Of a DNA stretch of 64,000 nucleotides, positions 1 to 6,996 are shown one piece after another. The stretch lies in contig NZ_BAABJZ010000105.1 of assembly GCF_039543565.1 (NCBI RefSeq), forward strand, positions 1-64,000, given 5' to 3'. Below the pieces are notes generated by a model that saw only the letters and a list, made by a program, of their open reading frames with translations, was not told where the DNA came from and did not search any database. How positions within the stretch are numbered: the first letter of the stretch is position 1; each line of letters opens with the position of its first letter. Position numbers and translations under genes: made by a program. The DNA comes from Ferrimonas pelagia. GTDB taxonomy: Bacteria; Pseudomonadota; Gammaproteobacteria; Enterobacterales; Shewanellaceae.

Positions 1-111
1 AGCTATGACCACATTGTCGACCAGGTTGCAGATGCTTGGAACAGCTTTCGAAAAGATGCAGAACAAGTGCGGCATCTGTGCAGCAGGGAATGGGCCAGAC
101 TGACCAAATAG
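1..111 (+). CDS. IS630-family transposase, C-terminal fragment (cut by window edge)
   Basis: Frame 1 is open from the first base to a TAG at 109-111 and encodes 36 residues. The peptide begins SYDHIVDQVADAW and ends LCSREWARLTK. This resembles the extreme C terminus of IS630/Tc1-mariner-type transposases, which usually end with an 'I-V-D---AW' helix followed by 'I-S/C-R-W'. The DDE catalytic residues lie upstream, outside the window, so activity cannot be judged. The gene points toward the 3' end of sspB. The family call rests on a short stretch and is a recognition judgement. Confidence 0.72.
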   Translation, partial: SYDHIVDQVADAWNSFRKDAEQVRHLCSREWARLTK

Positions 112-130
112 ATAATGGAATTGGTATAAG
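1..130 (+). mobile_element. Right end of an IS630-like insertion sequence
   Basis: The transposase tail is followed by about 20 bases and then TTGGTATA at 121-128. IS630-family elements commonly end with a TTGGTAT-like terminal repeat next to a duplicated TA, so the element probably ends near 128-130. The left end and the duplicated target are outside the window, so the boundary is an estimate. Confidence 0.4.
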
Positions 131-156
131 GGGTCAAAGGGGCTGAAGTCAGACGC

Positions 157-185
157 AAAAAAGGCGCTCCTAGGAGCGCCTTTTT
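157..185. terminator. Bidirectional rho-independent terminator after sspB
   Basis: A hairpin with arms GGCGCTCC and GGAGCGCC (loop TA) at 163-180 is flanked by an A-run on the left and a T-run on the right. It can therefore work on both strands. It ends the sspA-sspB transcript, which finishes at 204 on the minus strand, and also shields it from the insertion sequence reading in from the left. Confidence 0.85.
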
Positions 186-203
186 ATCTCAAAAGCCGGA
201 CGG

Positions 204-680
204 TTACTTAACAACCGTTAAGGTGGGTCGACCACTGGGACGTTGAACCTGTGCAGGCTCTGAACCCTCGGCGACCGCAGCCAACTCAGGCTGAAACCCG
301 CGAGGCTCCGCGTCGGACTCGAACTCGGCAATATCATCGACCGCTTCGTCTTCGTACTCAGCCTCAGGCGGGAACACAGTACCCGCGCCATTTTCACGGG
401 CGTAGATCGCTTCTACCGCCGCCATAGGGACATACAATGCGTGGGGTTTGCCGCCAAAACGGGCATTAAACAACACCGCATCATTCCCCAACTGCAGATT
501 GCCAACCGCATGCGGCGCAATATTCAGTACGATCTGGCCATCCTGAATAAACTGAGTCGGCACCTGCACGCCAGACACCTCAGCATTCACCACCAAGTGC
601 GGCGTCAGATCGTTATCCTGCATCCAGTCATAAAACGCCCGCAACATGTAGGGACGGGTCGCGCTCACTTCCTGACTCAT
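204..680 (-). CDS. sspB: SspB, ClpXP protease adaptor (stringent starvation protein B)
   Basis: 158 residues. SspB dimers tether ssrA-tagged and other substrates to ClpX for degradation. The N-terminal folded domain is visible at about residues 5-110, from 'SATRPYMLRAFYDWMQDND' through 'VLFNARFGGKPHALYVP'. It is followed by a long acidic, flexible linker. The last residues, RPTLTVVK, are the short hydrophobic ClpX-binding tail (E. coli ends LRVVK). The start ATG overlaps the sspA stop by 4 nt (ATGA), so the pair is coupled. Order and length are typical. Confidence 0.96.
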   Translation of the reverse strand: MSQEVSATRPYMLRAFYDWMQDNDLTPHLVVNAEVSGVQVPTQFIQDGQIVLNIAPHAVGNLQLGNDAVLFNARFGGKPHALYVPMAAVEAIYARENGAGTVFPPEAEYEDEAVDDIAEFESDAEPRGFQPELAAVAEGSEPAQVQRPSGRPTLTVVK

Positions 681-1306
681 ACGCCGATGCGCAGCTCACG
701 TTCCGCTTCGGTCAGAGAGGCTTTGAAAGCTTCACGCTCGAAGATCCGGGTCATATAAGCTTTCACTTCCGCGCTGCCACGACCGGCCAGCTCGATACCC
801 AGCGTCGGCAGACGCCAGAACAGCGGGGCCAGATAGCAATCCACCAGGGTGAACTCTTCGCTCATAAAGTAAGGGGCTTCGGCAAAGACAGGACCCAGAG
901 CCAAGATGCTCTCGCTCAACTCTTTACGCGCAGCCGCCGCACCATCACCATTCGCGATACGCTCAGCCAGGGCATACCAGTCGTTTTCGATGCGGTGCAT
1001 CATCAGACGGCTCTGGCCACGGGAAACCGGGTACACCGGCATCAGTGGTGGGTGGGGGAAGCGCTCATCCAAGTATTCCATGATGATGCGGGCGTTGTAC
1101 AGTACCAGCTCGCGATCAACCAGAGTTGGAACGCTGTTGTACGGATTCAACTCGGCCAGATCCTGTGGCAGCTGGTTTGGATCCACCTGCATAACTTCAA
1201 CACCGACCCCTTTTTCCGCCAGGACAATGCGAACCTGGTGGCTGTAGAGATCACTGGCACCGGAATACAGGGCCATGACAGAGCGTTTATTGGCAGCGAC
1301 AGCCAT
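677..1306 (-). CDS. sspA: SspA, stringent starvation protein A (RNA polymerase-associated, GST fold)
   Basis: 209 residues with a glutathione S-transferase fold. The N-terminal thioredoxin-like part includes 'MALYSGASDLYSHQVRIVL' and 'NPYNSVPTLVDRELVLYN', and the C-terminal helical part follows. SspA proteins bind sigma-70 RNA polymerase and lack GST activity. They help the stationary-phase and acid-stress response. The conserved PHP surface motif appears in 'ERFPHPPLMPVYPV' (residues about 83-96). It lies downstream of petABC and directly upstream of sspB, the usual arrangement in this class. Confidence 0.95.
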   Translation of the reverse strand: MAVAANKRSVMALYSGASDLYSHQVRIVLAEKGVGVEVMQVDPNQLPQDLAELNPYNSVPTLVDRELVLYNARIIMEYLDERFPHPPLMPVYPVSRGQSRLMMHRIENDWYALAERIANGDGAAAARKELSESILALGPVFAEAPYFMSEEFTLVDCYLAPLFWRLPTLGIELAGRGSAEVKAYMTRIFEREAFKASLTEAERELRIGV

Positions 1307-1344
1307 TGGTACCCTCCGAAAAATTCAGATAGCAGAGACAGCAA

Positions 1345-1366
1345 AGGGGGGCATCAAGCCCCCGCA
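1345..1366 (-). terminator. Probable terminator of the petABC operon
   Basis: On the minus strand GGGGGC, a 5-base loop and GCCCCC are followed by TTTG. The T-run is short, so termination may be partial and allow read-through into sspAB. It sits between the petC stop (1404) and the sspA start (1306). Confidence 0.5.
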
Positions 1367-1403
1367 TTTGCACAAGAAACAGATTGTAACCTGTTATTGG
1401 TGA

Positions 1404-2099
1404 TTAGTGTACATCTCGCCAGTATTCGCGCTTAAGCAAATAGGAAAGGATCAGGAAGATAAACAAGAATCCCAGCACCCATTTGCCCATCGCCTGACGC
1501 TTAAGCTTAACCGGCTCCGCTGAATAGGTCAGGAAGTTGGTCATATCCAGCGCAAACTGCCGGTACTCCTCATCGGTCAAGCTGCCACCAGTAGCGACGA
1601 TACTGCCATCCTCCTGCAGCACAGGTCGCCCTTGCAGGCCCTCCAGCACATGCGGCATGCCGACGGCAGGAAAGACCAGGTTATTGACGCCGAAGGGGCG
1701 ACTCTGATCGACATAGAACGCCGTCAGGTACGAATACAGCCAATCTGAACCTCGCACCCGGGCAACCAACGTCAGATCCGGTGGCGGCGCACCAAACCAC
1801 TTGGCGGCTTGCTCTTGTGGCATCGCGCTCACCATCAGCTCGCCAACCTTAGTGTCGGTATGGATCAAGGCATTCATCTCGTCGAGGGTAAAGCCCAGAT
1901 CGTCCGCGACCCGCTCATAGCGCTGATATTGGGTACTGTGACAGCCCATACAGTTGGCCATAAACGCCCGTGCTCCACGCTGAAGCGAGGCCTGATCATG
2001 CAGATCGATGTCGGCATGCACTACGTGCGGGTTATTGCCACCTGCAGCGAAACCGAGCGCCGGCAGGCAGGCCAAAATTGCAATGATGAATCTCTTCAT
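1404..2099 (-). CDS. petC: Cytochrome c1 of the ubiquinol-cytochrome c reductase (bc1) complex
   Basis: 231 residues from the ATG at 2099. This start gives a signal peptide (MKRFIIAILACLPALGFAA) and the petB stop overlaps it as TAATG; the longer open frame upstream has no signal peptide and is rejected. Haem c attaches at CMGCH near residue 49. A single C-terminal membrane anchor ('WVLGFLFIFLILSYLL') ends the protein. The protein carries electrons from the Rieske centre to soluble cytochrome c. It is the third gene of petABC. Confidence 0.95.
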   Translation of the reverse strand: MKRFIIAILACLPALGFAAGGNNPHVVHADIDLHDQASLQRGARAFMANCMGCHSTQYQRYERVADDLGFTLDEMNALIHTDTKVGELMVSAMPQEQAAKWFGAPPPDLTLVARVRGSDWLYSYLTAFYVDQSRPFGVNNLVFPAVGMPHVLEGLQGRPVLQEDGSIVATGGSLTDEEYRQFALDMTNFLTYSAEPVKLKRQAMGKWVLGFLFIFLILSYLLKREYWRDVH

Positions 2100-3310
2100 T
2101 AGCCTGTCACCCTTTCTGGAACCGGTTTGCACTTCTCGTTCTTGCTGTAAACAAACAGCAGCACAAAGAAGCCGAAGTAACCGAGAGAGAACAGCCGTGC
2201 CAGGTTGGTTTCCACCGGACCGGCAGGCAATGCGCCCAGCACACCCAAAGCGACAAAGCACACCACAAACTGCGCGATGTTAAGCTTGTGCACCAGACTA
2301 CGATAGCGGACCGACTTGACCTTGCAGCGATCCAACCAAGGCAGGAAGAACAGCACCACGATCGCCGCCCCCATGCCGATCACACCAAACAATTTGTCCG
2401 GCACGGCTCGCAAGATGGCGTAGAACGGGGTGAAGTACCACACCGGAGCGATATGTTCAGGGGTCTTCAACGGGTTGGCCGCCTCGAAGTTGGGTGGCTC
2501 TAAGAAGTAGCCCCCGCCCTCTGGCATAAAGAACAGCACATAGCAGAACACGATCAAGAACGCGGCGGTACCAAAGATATCCTTCACCGTGTAATAAGGG
2601 TGGAAAGGAATGCCGTCCACCGGCCAACCATCCGGCCCTTTGTTCTTCTTGATCTCAATGCCATCCGGGTTATTGGAGCCCACTTCATGCAGCGCAATGA
2701 TATGCAGGAACACCAACACCACCAGCACCAAGGGCAAGGCGATCACGTGCAACGCAAAGAAGCGGTTCAGGGTCGCGCCGGATACCACGTAATCACCGCG
2801 GATCCACAAGGTCAGATCGTCGCCGATCACCGGAATGGCCCCAAACAGCGAGATGATCACCTGAGCGCCCCAATAGGACATCTGGCCCCACGGCAGCAGA
2901 TAGCCCATAAAGGCTTCCGCCATCAGCACCAGGAAGATCAGCATGCCGAAGATCCACAGCAACTCGCGCGGCTTCTGGTAAGAGCCGTACAGCACGCCGC
3001 GGAACATGTGCAGATAGATCACCACAAAGAACGCCGAGGCCCCGGTGGAGTGCATATAACGCAGCAACCAACCGTACTCAACGTCGCGCATGATGTACTC
3101 AACGGAGGCAAACGCGCCTTCGGCACTGGGGACATAGTTCATGGTCAGCCAGATCCCCGTGAGGATCTGATTCACCAGCACCAACAGCGCCAAAGAGCCA
3201 AAGAAATACCAGAAATTAAAGTTTTTCGGTGTTGGGTACTGACCGACGTGCTTGTTGTACGTCGCGGTCATGGGGATCCGTTCGTCGATCCAATCAATCA
3301 CCTTTTTCAT
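2099..3310 (-). CDS. petB: Cytochrome b subunit of the bc1 complex
   Basis: 403 residues, highly hydrophobic, with about eight to nine membrane helices. It carries the two haem b groups and the quinone sites. The paired histidines are in 'YMHSTGASAFFVVIYLHMF' and 'NRFFALHVIALPLVL... FLHIIALHEVG'. The Qo-site PEWY-type motif appears as PVWY in 'EHIAPVWYFTPFYAI', a substitution of the second residue worth noting. The start overlaps the petA stop as ATGA, and its stop overlaps petC. Length is normal for the proteobacterial protein. Confidence 0.96.
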   Translation of the reverse strand: MKKVIDWIDERIPMTATYNKHVGQYPTPKNFNFWYFFGSLALLVLVNQILTGIWLTMNYVPSAEGAFASVEYIMRDVEYGWLLRYMHSTGASAFFVVIYLHMFRGVLYGSYQKPRELLWIFGMLIFLVLMAEAFMGYLLPWGQMSYWGAQVIISLFGAIPVIGDDLTLWIRGDYVVSGATLNRFFALHVIALPLVLVVLVFLHIIALHEVGSNNPDGIEIKKNKGPDGWPVDGIPFHPYYTVKDIFGTAAFLIVFCYVLFFMPEGGGYFLEPPNFEAANPLKTPEHIAPVWYFTPFYAILRAVPDKLFGVIGMGAAIVVLFFLPWLDRCKVKSVRYRSLVHKLNIAQFVVCFVALGVLGALPAGPVETNLARLFSLGYFGFFVLLFVYSKNEKCKPVPERVTG

Positions 3311-3900
3311 GACGCGGTTCCCCCATCGAGCCCGATGACCACCGTGCGCTCATCCACATACTGATGGGGCGGCACCTCCAGGTTCAGTGGTGCTGGCACA
3401 CCGGCAAACACCCGTCCCGCCATATCAAACTTGGAGCCATGACAGGGACAAAAGAAGCCCGACTGGATCCCCTGCACCTGCTGCTGAAATGAATCTGGCA
3501 TATAGGTTGGAGAGCACCCTAGATGGGTACACAAGCCAACGGCGATAAAGAATTCTTCGTTGATCGCCCGTGACGCATTCTGCGCATAAGGCGGCTGCTG
3601 AGGCTCTTCCGAGTTGGGATCCCGCAACTGGCCATCAAGGCCTTGCAGTTGTTGCAGGATCGCCTCCGTCCGGCGAACCACCCATACCGGTTTGCCACGC
3701 CATTCCACGCGTAGCAATTGTCCCGGCTCTAACTTTCCAATGTTAACTTCTACTGGTGCGCCGGCAGCTTTCGCCTTGGCGCTTGGGTTCCATGACTTGA
3801 TGAAGGGAACCGCAGTAGCGACCGCGCCAACCCCGCCAACGGCCGCGGTGGCCAGGGTCAGAAATCTGCGACGTCCAGTATCGACAGGCGCATTGCTCAT
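3307..3900 (-). CDS. petA: Rieske iron-sulfur subunit of the bc1 complex
   Basis: 197 residues. A Tat-type signal anchor (RRRFLTLAT, residues 10-18) is followed by a hydrophobic helix. The [2Fe-2S] cluster ligands are seen as CTHLGC (C124, H126, with C129) and CPCHGS (C151, C153, H154); C129 and C153 form the usual disulfide. It is first in petABC and passes electrons from ubiquinol to cytochrome c1. All ligands are intact. Confidence 0.97.
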   Translation of the reverse strand: MSNAPVDTGRRRFLTLATAAVGGVGAVATAVPFIKSWNPSAKAKAAGAPVEVNIGKLEPGQLLRVEWRGKPVWVVRRTEAILQQLQGLDGQLRDPNSEEPQQPPYAQNASRAINEEFFIAVGLCTHLGCSPTYMPDSFQQQVQGIQSGFFCPCHGSKFDMAGRVFAGVPAPLNLEVPPHQYVDERTVVIGLDGGTAS

Positions 3901-4001
3901 CCACTTATCTCCCGTAGGGGTTCTGCGTTTTTGCGTACCTTGGGCTTCTTCTTTTTGCCAACACCATATTTTTGATAGTTAGCCAAGGCCGAGGCGGCCC
4001 C

Positions 4002-4030
4002 ATTATATAGAAAAACCAGACGCAGTTCAT
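4002..4030 (-). promoter_or_regulatory. Candidate petABC promoter
   Basis: A perfect minus-strand -10 box TATAAT lies at 4007-4002, about 100 bases upstream of the petA ATG. The -35 region at 16-18 bases spacing (TGAACT-like) is a poor match, so this may need an activator. No other strong -10 is seen in the gap. Confidence 0.4.
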
Positions 4031-4204
4031 AGTTTTGCGTTAGCCATTGACCTAAATCACAACAACTAAATCACATTCACAGGGAAACAAGTTGATAAAC
4101 AGCCCTCCCACAAACAACCAGGAGAGAACATCTCTCTTGTGATAGGTTTTCAGACCTTGCTGGATCGCCAGCTCTTCGCGAGGAAGCGTGACAAAATGAA
4201 GGCG

Positions 4205-4234
4205 AAAAAAAACCCGGCCATAAGGCCGGGTTTT
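4205..4234 (-). terminator. Terminator of rplM-rpsI
   Basis: On the minus strand AACCCGGCC and GGCCGGGTT form a 9-bp stem followed by eight T residues. It lies 26 bases after the rpsI stop and is a strong rho-independent terminator. Confidence 0.9.
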
Positions 4235-4259
4235 CTGTAAGAACCAAAGTCCCAGCGTA

Positions 4260-4646
4260 TTAACGCTTGGAGAACTGTGGCTTACGACGTGCTTTACGCA
4301 GGCCGACTTTCTTACGCTCAACTTCACGAGCGTCACGGGTAACGAAACCAGCTTCGCGCAGAGTTGGACGCAGAGACTCGTCAAACTGCATCAGGGCACG
4401 GGTGATACCGTGACGGATAGCACCGGATTGACCAGTGATACCACCACCGGAAACGGTCGCGTAGATGTCCAGTTTACCCAGCATCTCGGTCAGTTCCAGC
4501 GGCTGACGAACTACCATGCGAGCAGTTTCACGGCCAAAGAATTGCTCCAAAGAGCGCTTGTTGATGGTGATCTCGCCGGAACCCTGCTTGATGAAAACAC
4601 GAGCAGTGGAGGTCTTGCGGCGGCCAGTACCGTAGTATTGAGTCAT
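4260..4646 (-). CDS. rpsI: 30S ribosomal protein S9
   Basis: 128 residues from the ATG at 4646; ends with the invariant basic tail KARRKPQFSKR that reaches the P-site tRNA. Motifs 'YYGTGRRKTSTARVF' and 'GAIRHGITRAL' are standard. A second ATG six bases upstream (4652) would give 130 residues, the E. coli length. The Shine-Dalgarno TAAGGGG sits only about 3 bases from 4652 but about 9 from 4646, so 4646 is preferred. It follows rplM with a 7-11 base gap. Confidence 0.93.
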   Translation of the reverse strand: MTQYYGTGRRKTSTARVFIKQGSGEITINKRSLEQFFGRETARMVVRQPLELTEMLGKLDIYATVSGGGITGQSGAIRHGITRALMQFDESLRPTLREAGFVTRDAREVERKKVGLRKARRKPQFSKR

Positions 4647-4659
4647 TGGCATATTCCCC

Positions 4660-5088
4660 TTAGATGTCCAGAACCTGAGGCTGCTGTGCAGCGTGCTTGT
4701 GCTCGGCACCAGCGTACACTTTCAGCTTGCGGAACATGGCACGACCCAGAGGGCCTTTCGGCAGCATGCCCTTAACGGCCTTCTCGATGATCATTTCAGG
4801 ACGACGGTCCTGCAGATCAGAGAAGTTGATTTCCTTGATGCCGCCTGGGTAACCAGAGTGGCTGTAGTACATTTTGTTTTGCGCCTTGTTACCGGTAACG
4901 GTAACTTTTTCAGCGTTGATGATCACAATGTAATCACCGGTATCCACGTGCGGGGTGTATTCCGCTTTGTGCTTACCGCGCAGACGACGAGCTACTTCAG
5001 TAGCCATACGGCCCAGGGTTTTACCCTCGGCATCAATGATAAACCAGTCGCGTTGTACGGACTCTGGCTTAGCAGTAAAAGTTTTCAT
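4660..5088 (-). CDS. rplM: 50S ribosomal protein L13
   Basis: 142 residues, the usual length. Typical stretches are 'RDWFIIDAEGKTLGRMATE', 'DYIVIINAEKV' and 'MLPKGPLGRAMFRKLKVYAG'. In E. coli, L13 represses its own rplM-rpsI mRNA through the leader; here about 150 bases of leader lie between the candidate promoter (5236) and the ATG, so similar control is possible but not proven. Confidence 0.96.
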   Translation of the reverse strand: MKTFTAKPESVQRDWFIIDAEGKTLGRMATEVARRLRGKHKAEYTPHVDTGDYIVIINAEKVTVTGNKAQNKMYYSHSGYPGGIKEINFSDLQDRRPEMIIEKAVKGMLPKGPLGRAMFRKLKVYAGAEHKHAAQQPQVLDI

Positions 5089-5235
5089 CAGATTTGAAAC
5101 CTAATTTGCAGTTACATATCCGCCCTGCTTAAGTAAGCAAGACTACCGTGTTTGGTCTTCCACCTATCCCTTCGAATAGGACAAGACGCTGGTTTTGGTC
5201 GTAAAACGACCGTCCGTAACGTAGGCAGGGCGCGA

Positions 5236-5241
5236 ATTATA
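5236..5241 (-). promoter_or_regulatory. rplM-rpsI promoter -10 box with GC-rich discriminator
   Basis: A minus-strand TATAAT is followed by TCGCGCCC. A GC-rich discriminator right after the -10 box is the hallmark of promoters repressed by ppGpp/DksA, as expected for ribosomal protein genes. No good -35 match is seen at 16-18 bases; the region upstream is AT-rich. The untranslated leader would be roughly 140 bases. Confidence 0.5.
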
Positions 5242-5290
5242 ATGCAGGGCGATGCAAAAATCACCTGCTTTTTTGTGTTCTTGTCTCTTT

Positions 5291-6400
5291 TTAAGGGAGG
5301 TGCGGGCGCGCCAGATAGTCATGACTCTGCATTTCCGCCAATCGACTGAGGCAGCGTTTGAACTCAAACGCTAACAGGCCGCCGGTATACAGCTGCATCA
5401 TCTCCACCTCGGCAGAGATGATGAGTTTTACACCGCGTTCATAGAACTCATCGACCATGGCAATAAATCGCCGTGCCACGTCATCGCCGGCATGCTCAGC
5501 TCCCATTTGGCGCACCCCGCTCAAGAGCACGGTATGGTACAGGCGGGCCAACTCCATGTAATCACTCTGACTGCGCGGCCCGTCACATAACGCTAGAAAA
5601 TCCGCCAACAAGACGCCGTCCGCCTCTCTGCGAATGGCAATGGCTCGGCCAAGCAGCTCGATCTCGCCGCCCTGATGGCCGGGCTCTGGCGCCAGTTGTG
5701 TGAAGTAGTGATGCAAGTTGGCGTCGGCGGCTTGATCCAGCGGCGCATGGTAGATCTCGGCCTGCTCTAACGTCCGTAACCGATAATCGACGCCACTGTC
5801 GACATTCACCACCTCGCAGTGTTGCTTAACCAGGGCGATGGCTGGCAGGAAACGGGCCCGTTGCAGACCATTTCGATACAGCTCGTCTGGCGGAATGTTC
5901 GAGGTCGCCACCAACACCACCCCCAAATCGAACAATTGCTCAAACAGGCCACCGAGGATCATGGCGTCGGTAATGTCCGAAACAAAGAACTCGTCGAAAC
6001 AGATCACCTCCGCTTCGTCGGCCCAGCCCCGCGCGATCAGCGCCAACGGATCTGCCTGGCCCTGCAACTGAGTCAACTGCTGGTGGACACGGTGCATAAA
6101 ACGATGGAAATGGATGCGGATCTTACGTTGCAGTGGCAGGCAGTCGTAGAAGGTATCGACCAGGTAGGTCTTACCGCGACCGACGCCGCCCCAAAAATAG
6201 AGCCCCTTTACCCTTGGTTTGAGTATTGGCTTATTGCCGAGCCGAAACCAGCGCTGCCGCAGACTCGGTTGCCAATCTTGCCGCAGGTTCAGCTCATCAT
6301 AGAGTCGCTGCAACTGCTGCACGGCGTGCTGCTGAGCCGGATCAAATTGAAAATCGGTACGGGTAAGATCCTGTTCATACCGTTCGAGCGGAGTCGCCAT
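5291..6400 (-). CDS. zapE: ZapE, cell division AFG1-family ATPase
   Basis: 369 residues. The start at ATG 6400 is chosen because AAGGA lies 7 bases upstream; an in-frame TTG at 6418 lacks this. Walker A is GGVGRGKTYLVD, the Walker B region is 'AEVICFDEFFVSDITDAMIL', and 'VVLVATSNIPPDELYRNGLQ' is the typical sensor region. ZapE associates with the Z ring and destabilises FtsZ bundles in E. coli. It is divergent from zapG, a second division factor, and downstream of rplM-rpsI in the opposite sense of control. Confidence 0.95.
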   Translation of the reverse strand: MATPLERYEQDLTRTDFQFDPAQQHAVQQLQRLYDELNLRQDWQPSLRQRWFRLGNKPILKPRVKGLYFWGGVGRGKTYLVDTFYDCLPLQRKIRIHFHRFMHRVHQQLTQLQGQADPLALIARGWADEAEVICFDEFFVSDITDAMILGGLFEQLFDLGVVLVATSNIPPDELYRNGLQRARFLPAIALVKQHCEVVNVDSGVDYRLRTLEQAEIYHAPLDQAADANLHHYFTQLAPEPGHQGGEIELLGRAIAIRREADGVLLADFLALCDGPRSQSDYMELARLYHTVLLSGVRQMGAEHAGDDVARRFIAMVDEFYERGVKLIISAEVEMMQLYTGGLLAFEFKRCLSRLAEMQSHDYLARPHLP

Positions 6401-6524
6401 CCTCACTTCCTTGGACAATGCTTATAGCTAGACAAAACCTGTATTCTCGGGCCGCAAGTGTATCATGGCCCAATGAGCCGATGTATATTGAGCCTGTATC
6501 AATCAGGGATCTATAGGAGAGTTT

Positions 6525-6923
6525 ATGACCTGGCTACCGAGCCTCTTTTTCTTGTTGGTTGGCATCGGGATCGGCTACGCGATCCGCTGGCACTTCAAGG
6601 ATGGCAGTAACGATAAGCAGCACTTACAGCGGGAATTGGCTCAGGCCAAGTTCGATCTGGACCAACAACGCCAAGAAGTGGCCGACTACTTTGAGCAGTC
6701 CCGTGAGCTGATGTCACAAGTAAGCACCAGCCTGGATAAAGCCAATCAATTTTGGAATAACTCGGCCCAAGGGCTGCTGGGTGAGAACAAGATGGCGCCG
6801 CTACCAAGCCACCCACCGCAACTGGAAGAGCATCTCGAGACCATCGAGGCTCTGCCACCCAACGACTACGTCAAAGGCTCACACGGGATCATTAACGAAC
6901 CGCCAAAAGCTGCCAACGGCTAG
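6525..6923 (+). CDS. zapG: ZapG (YhcB, DUF1043), inner-membrane division/envelope protein
   Basis: 132 residues, equal to E. coli YhcB. One N-terminal membrane helix ('LPSLFFLLVGIGIGYAIRW') is followed by a coiled coil with many Q/E/L residues ('LQRELAQAKFDLDQQRQEV') and a disordered tail. The start has a good site, TAGGAG, 6 bases before the ATG. YhcB links the elongation and division machineries and is usually adjacent to zapE and degQ, as here. Confidence 0.93.
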   Translation: MTWLPSLFFLLVGIGIGYAIRWHFKDGSNDKQHLQRELAQAKFDLDQQRQEVADYFEQSRELMSQVSTSLDKANQFWNNSAQGLLGENKMAPLPSHPPQLEEHLETIEALPPNDYVKGSHGIINEPPKAANG

Positions 6924-6996
6924 GGAACTTTCGTTAGAGTCCTCAGTCGCATAGTTAAGGAAGACCCGCGAAATCATTGCAGGAGTTTGATCGCAA

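Larger units (their letters stand above)
3901..4259. other. 359-base intergenic region between petA and rpsI
   Basis: This holds the rpsI terminator (4205-4234) and the likely petABC promoter (around 4002). An open frame at 4052-4384 on the minus strand runs into rpsI in another frame and shows no protein-like features. I see no small gene or RNA structure beyond these. Confidence 0.6.

Noticed and set aside
1404..2261. Longer cytochrome c1 start at 2261
   Set aside because: Would put 54 residues before the signal peptide; the ATG at 2099 overlaps petB as TAATG.
2600..3364. 254-residue open frame on the plus strand
   Set aside because: It is antisense to petB, is full of H and Q from reversed codons and has no domain.
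4052..4384. 110-residue open frame upstream of petA
   Set aside because: Runs through the rpsI terminator into rpsI in another frame; no protein-like pattern.
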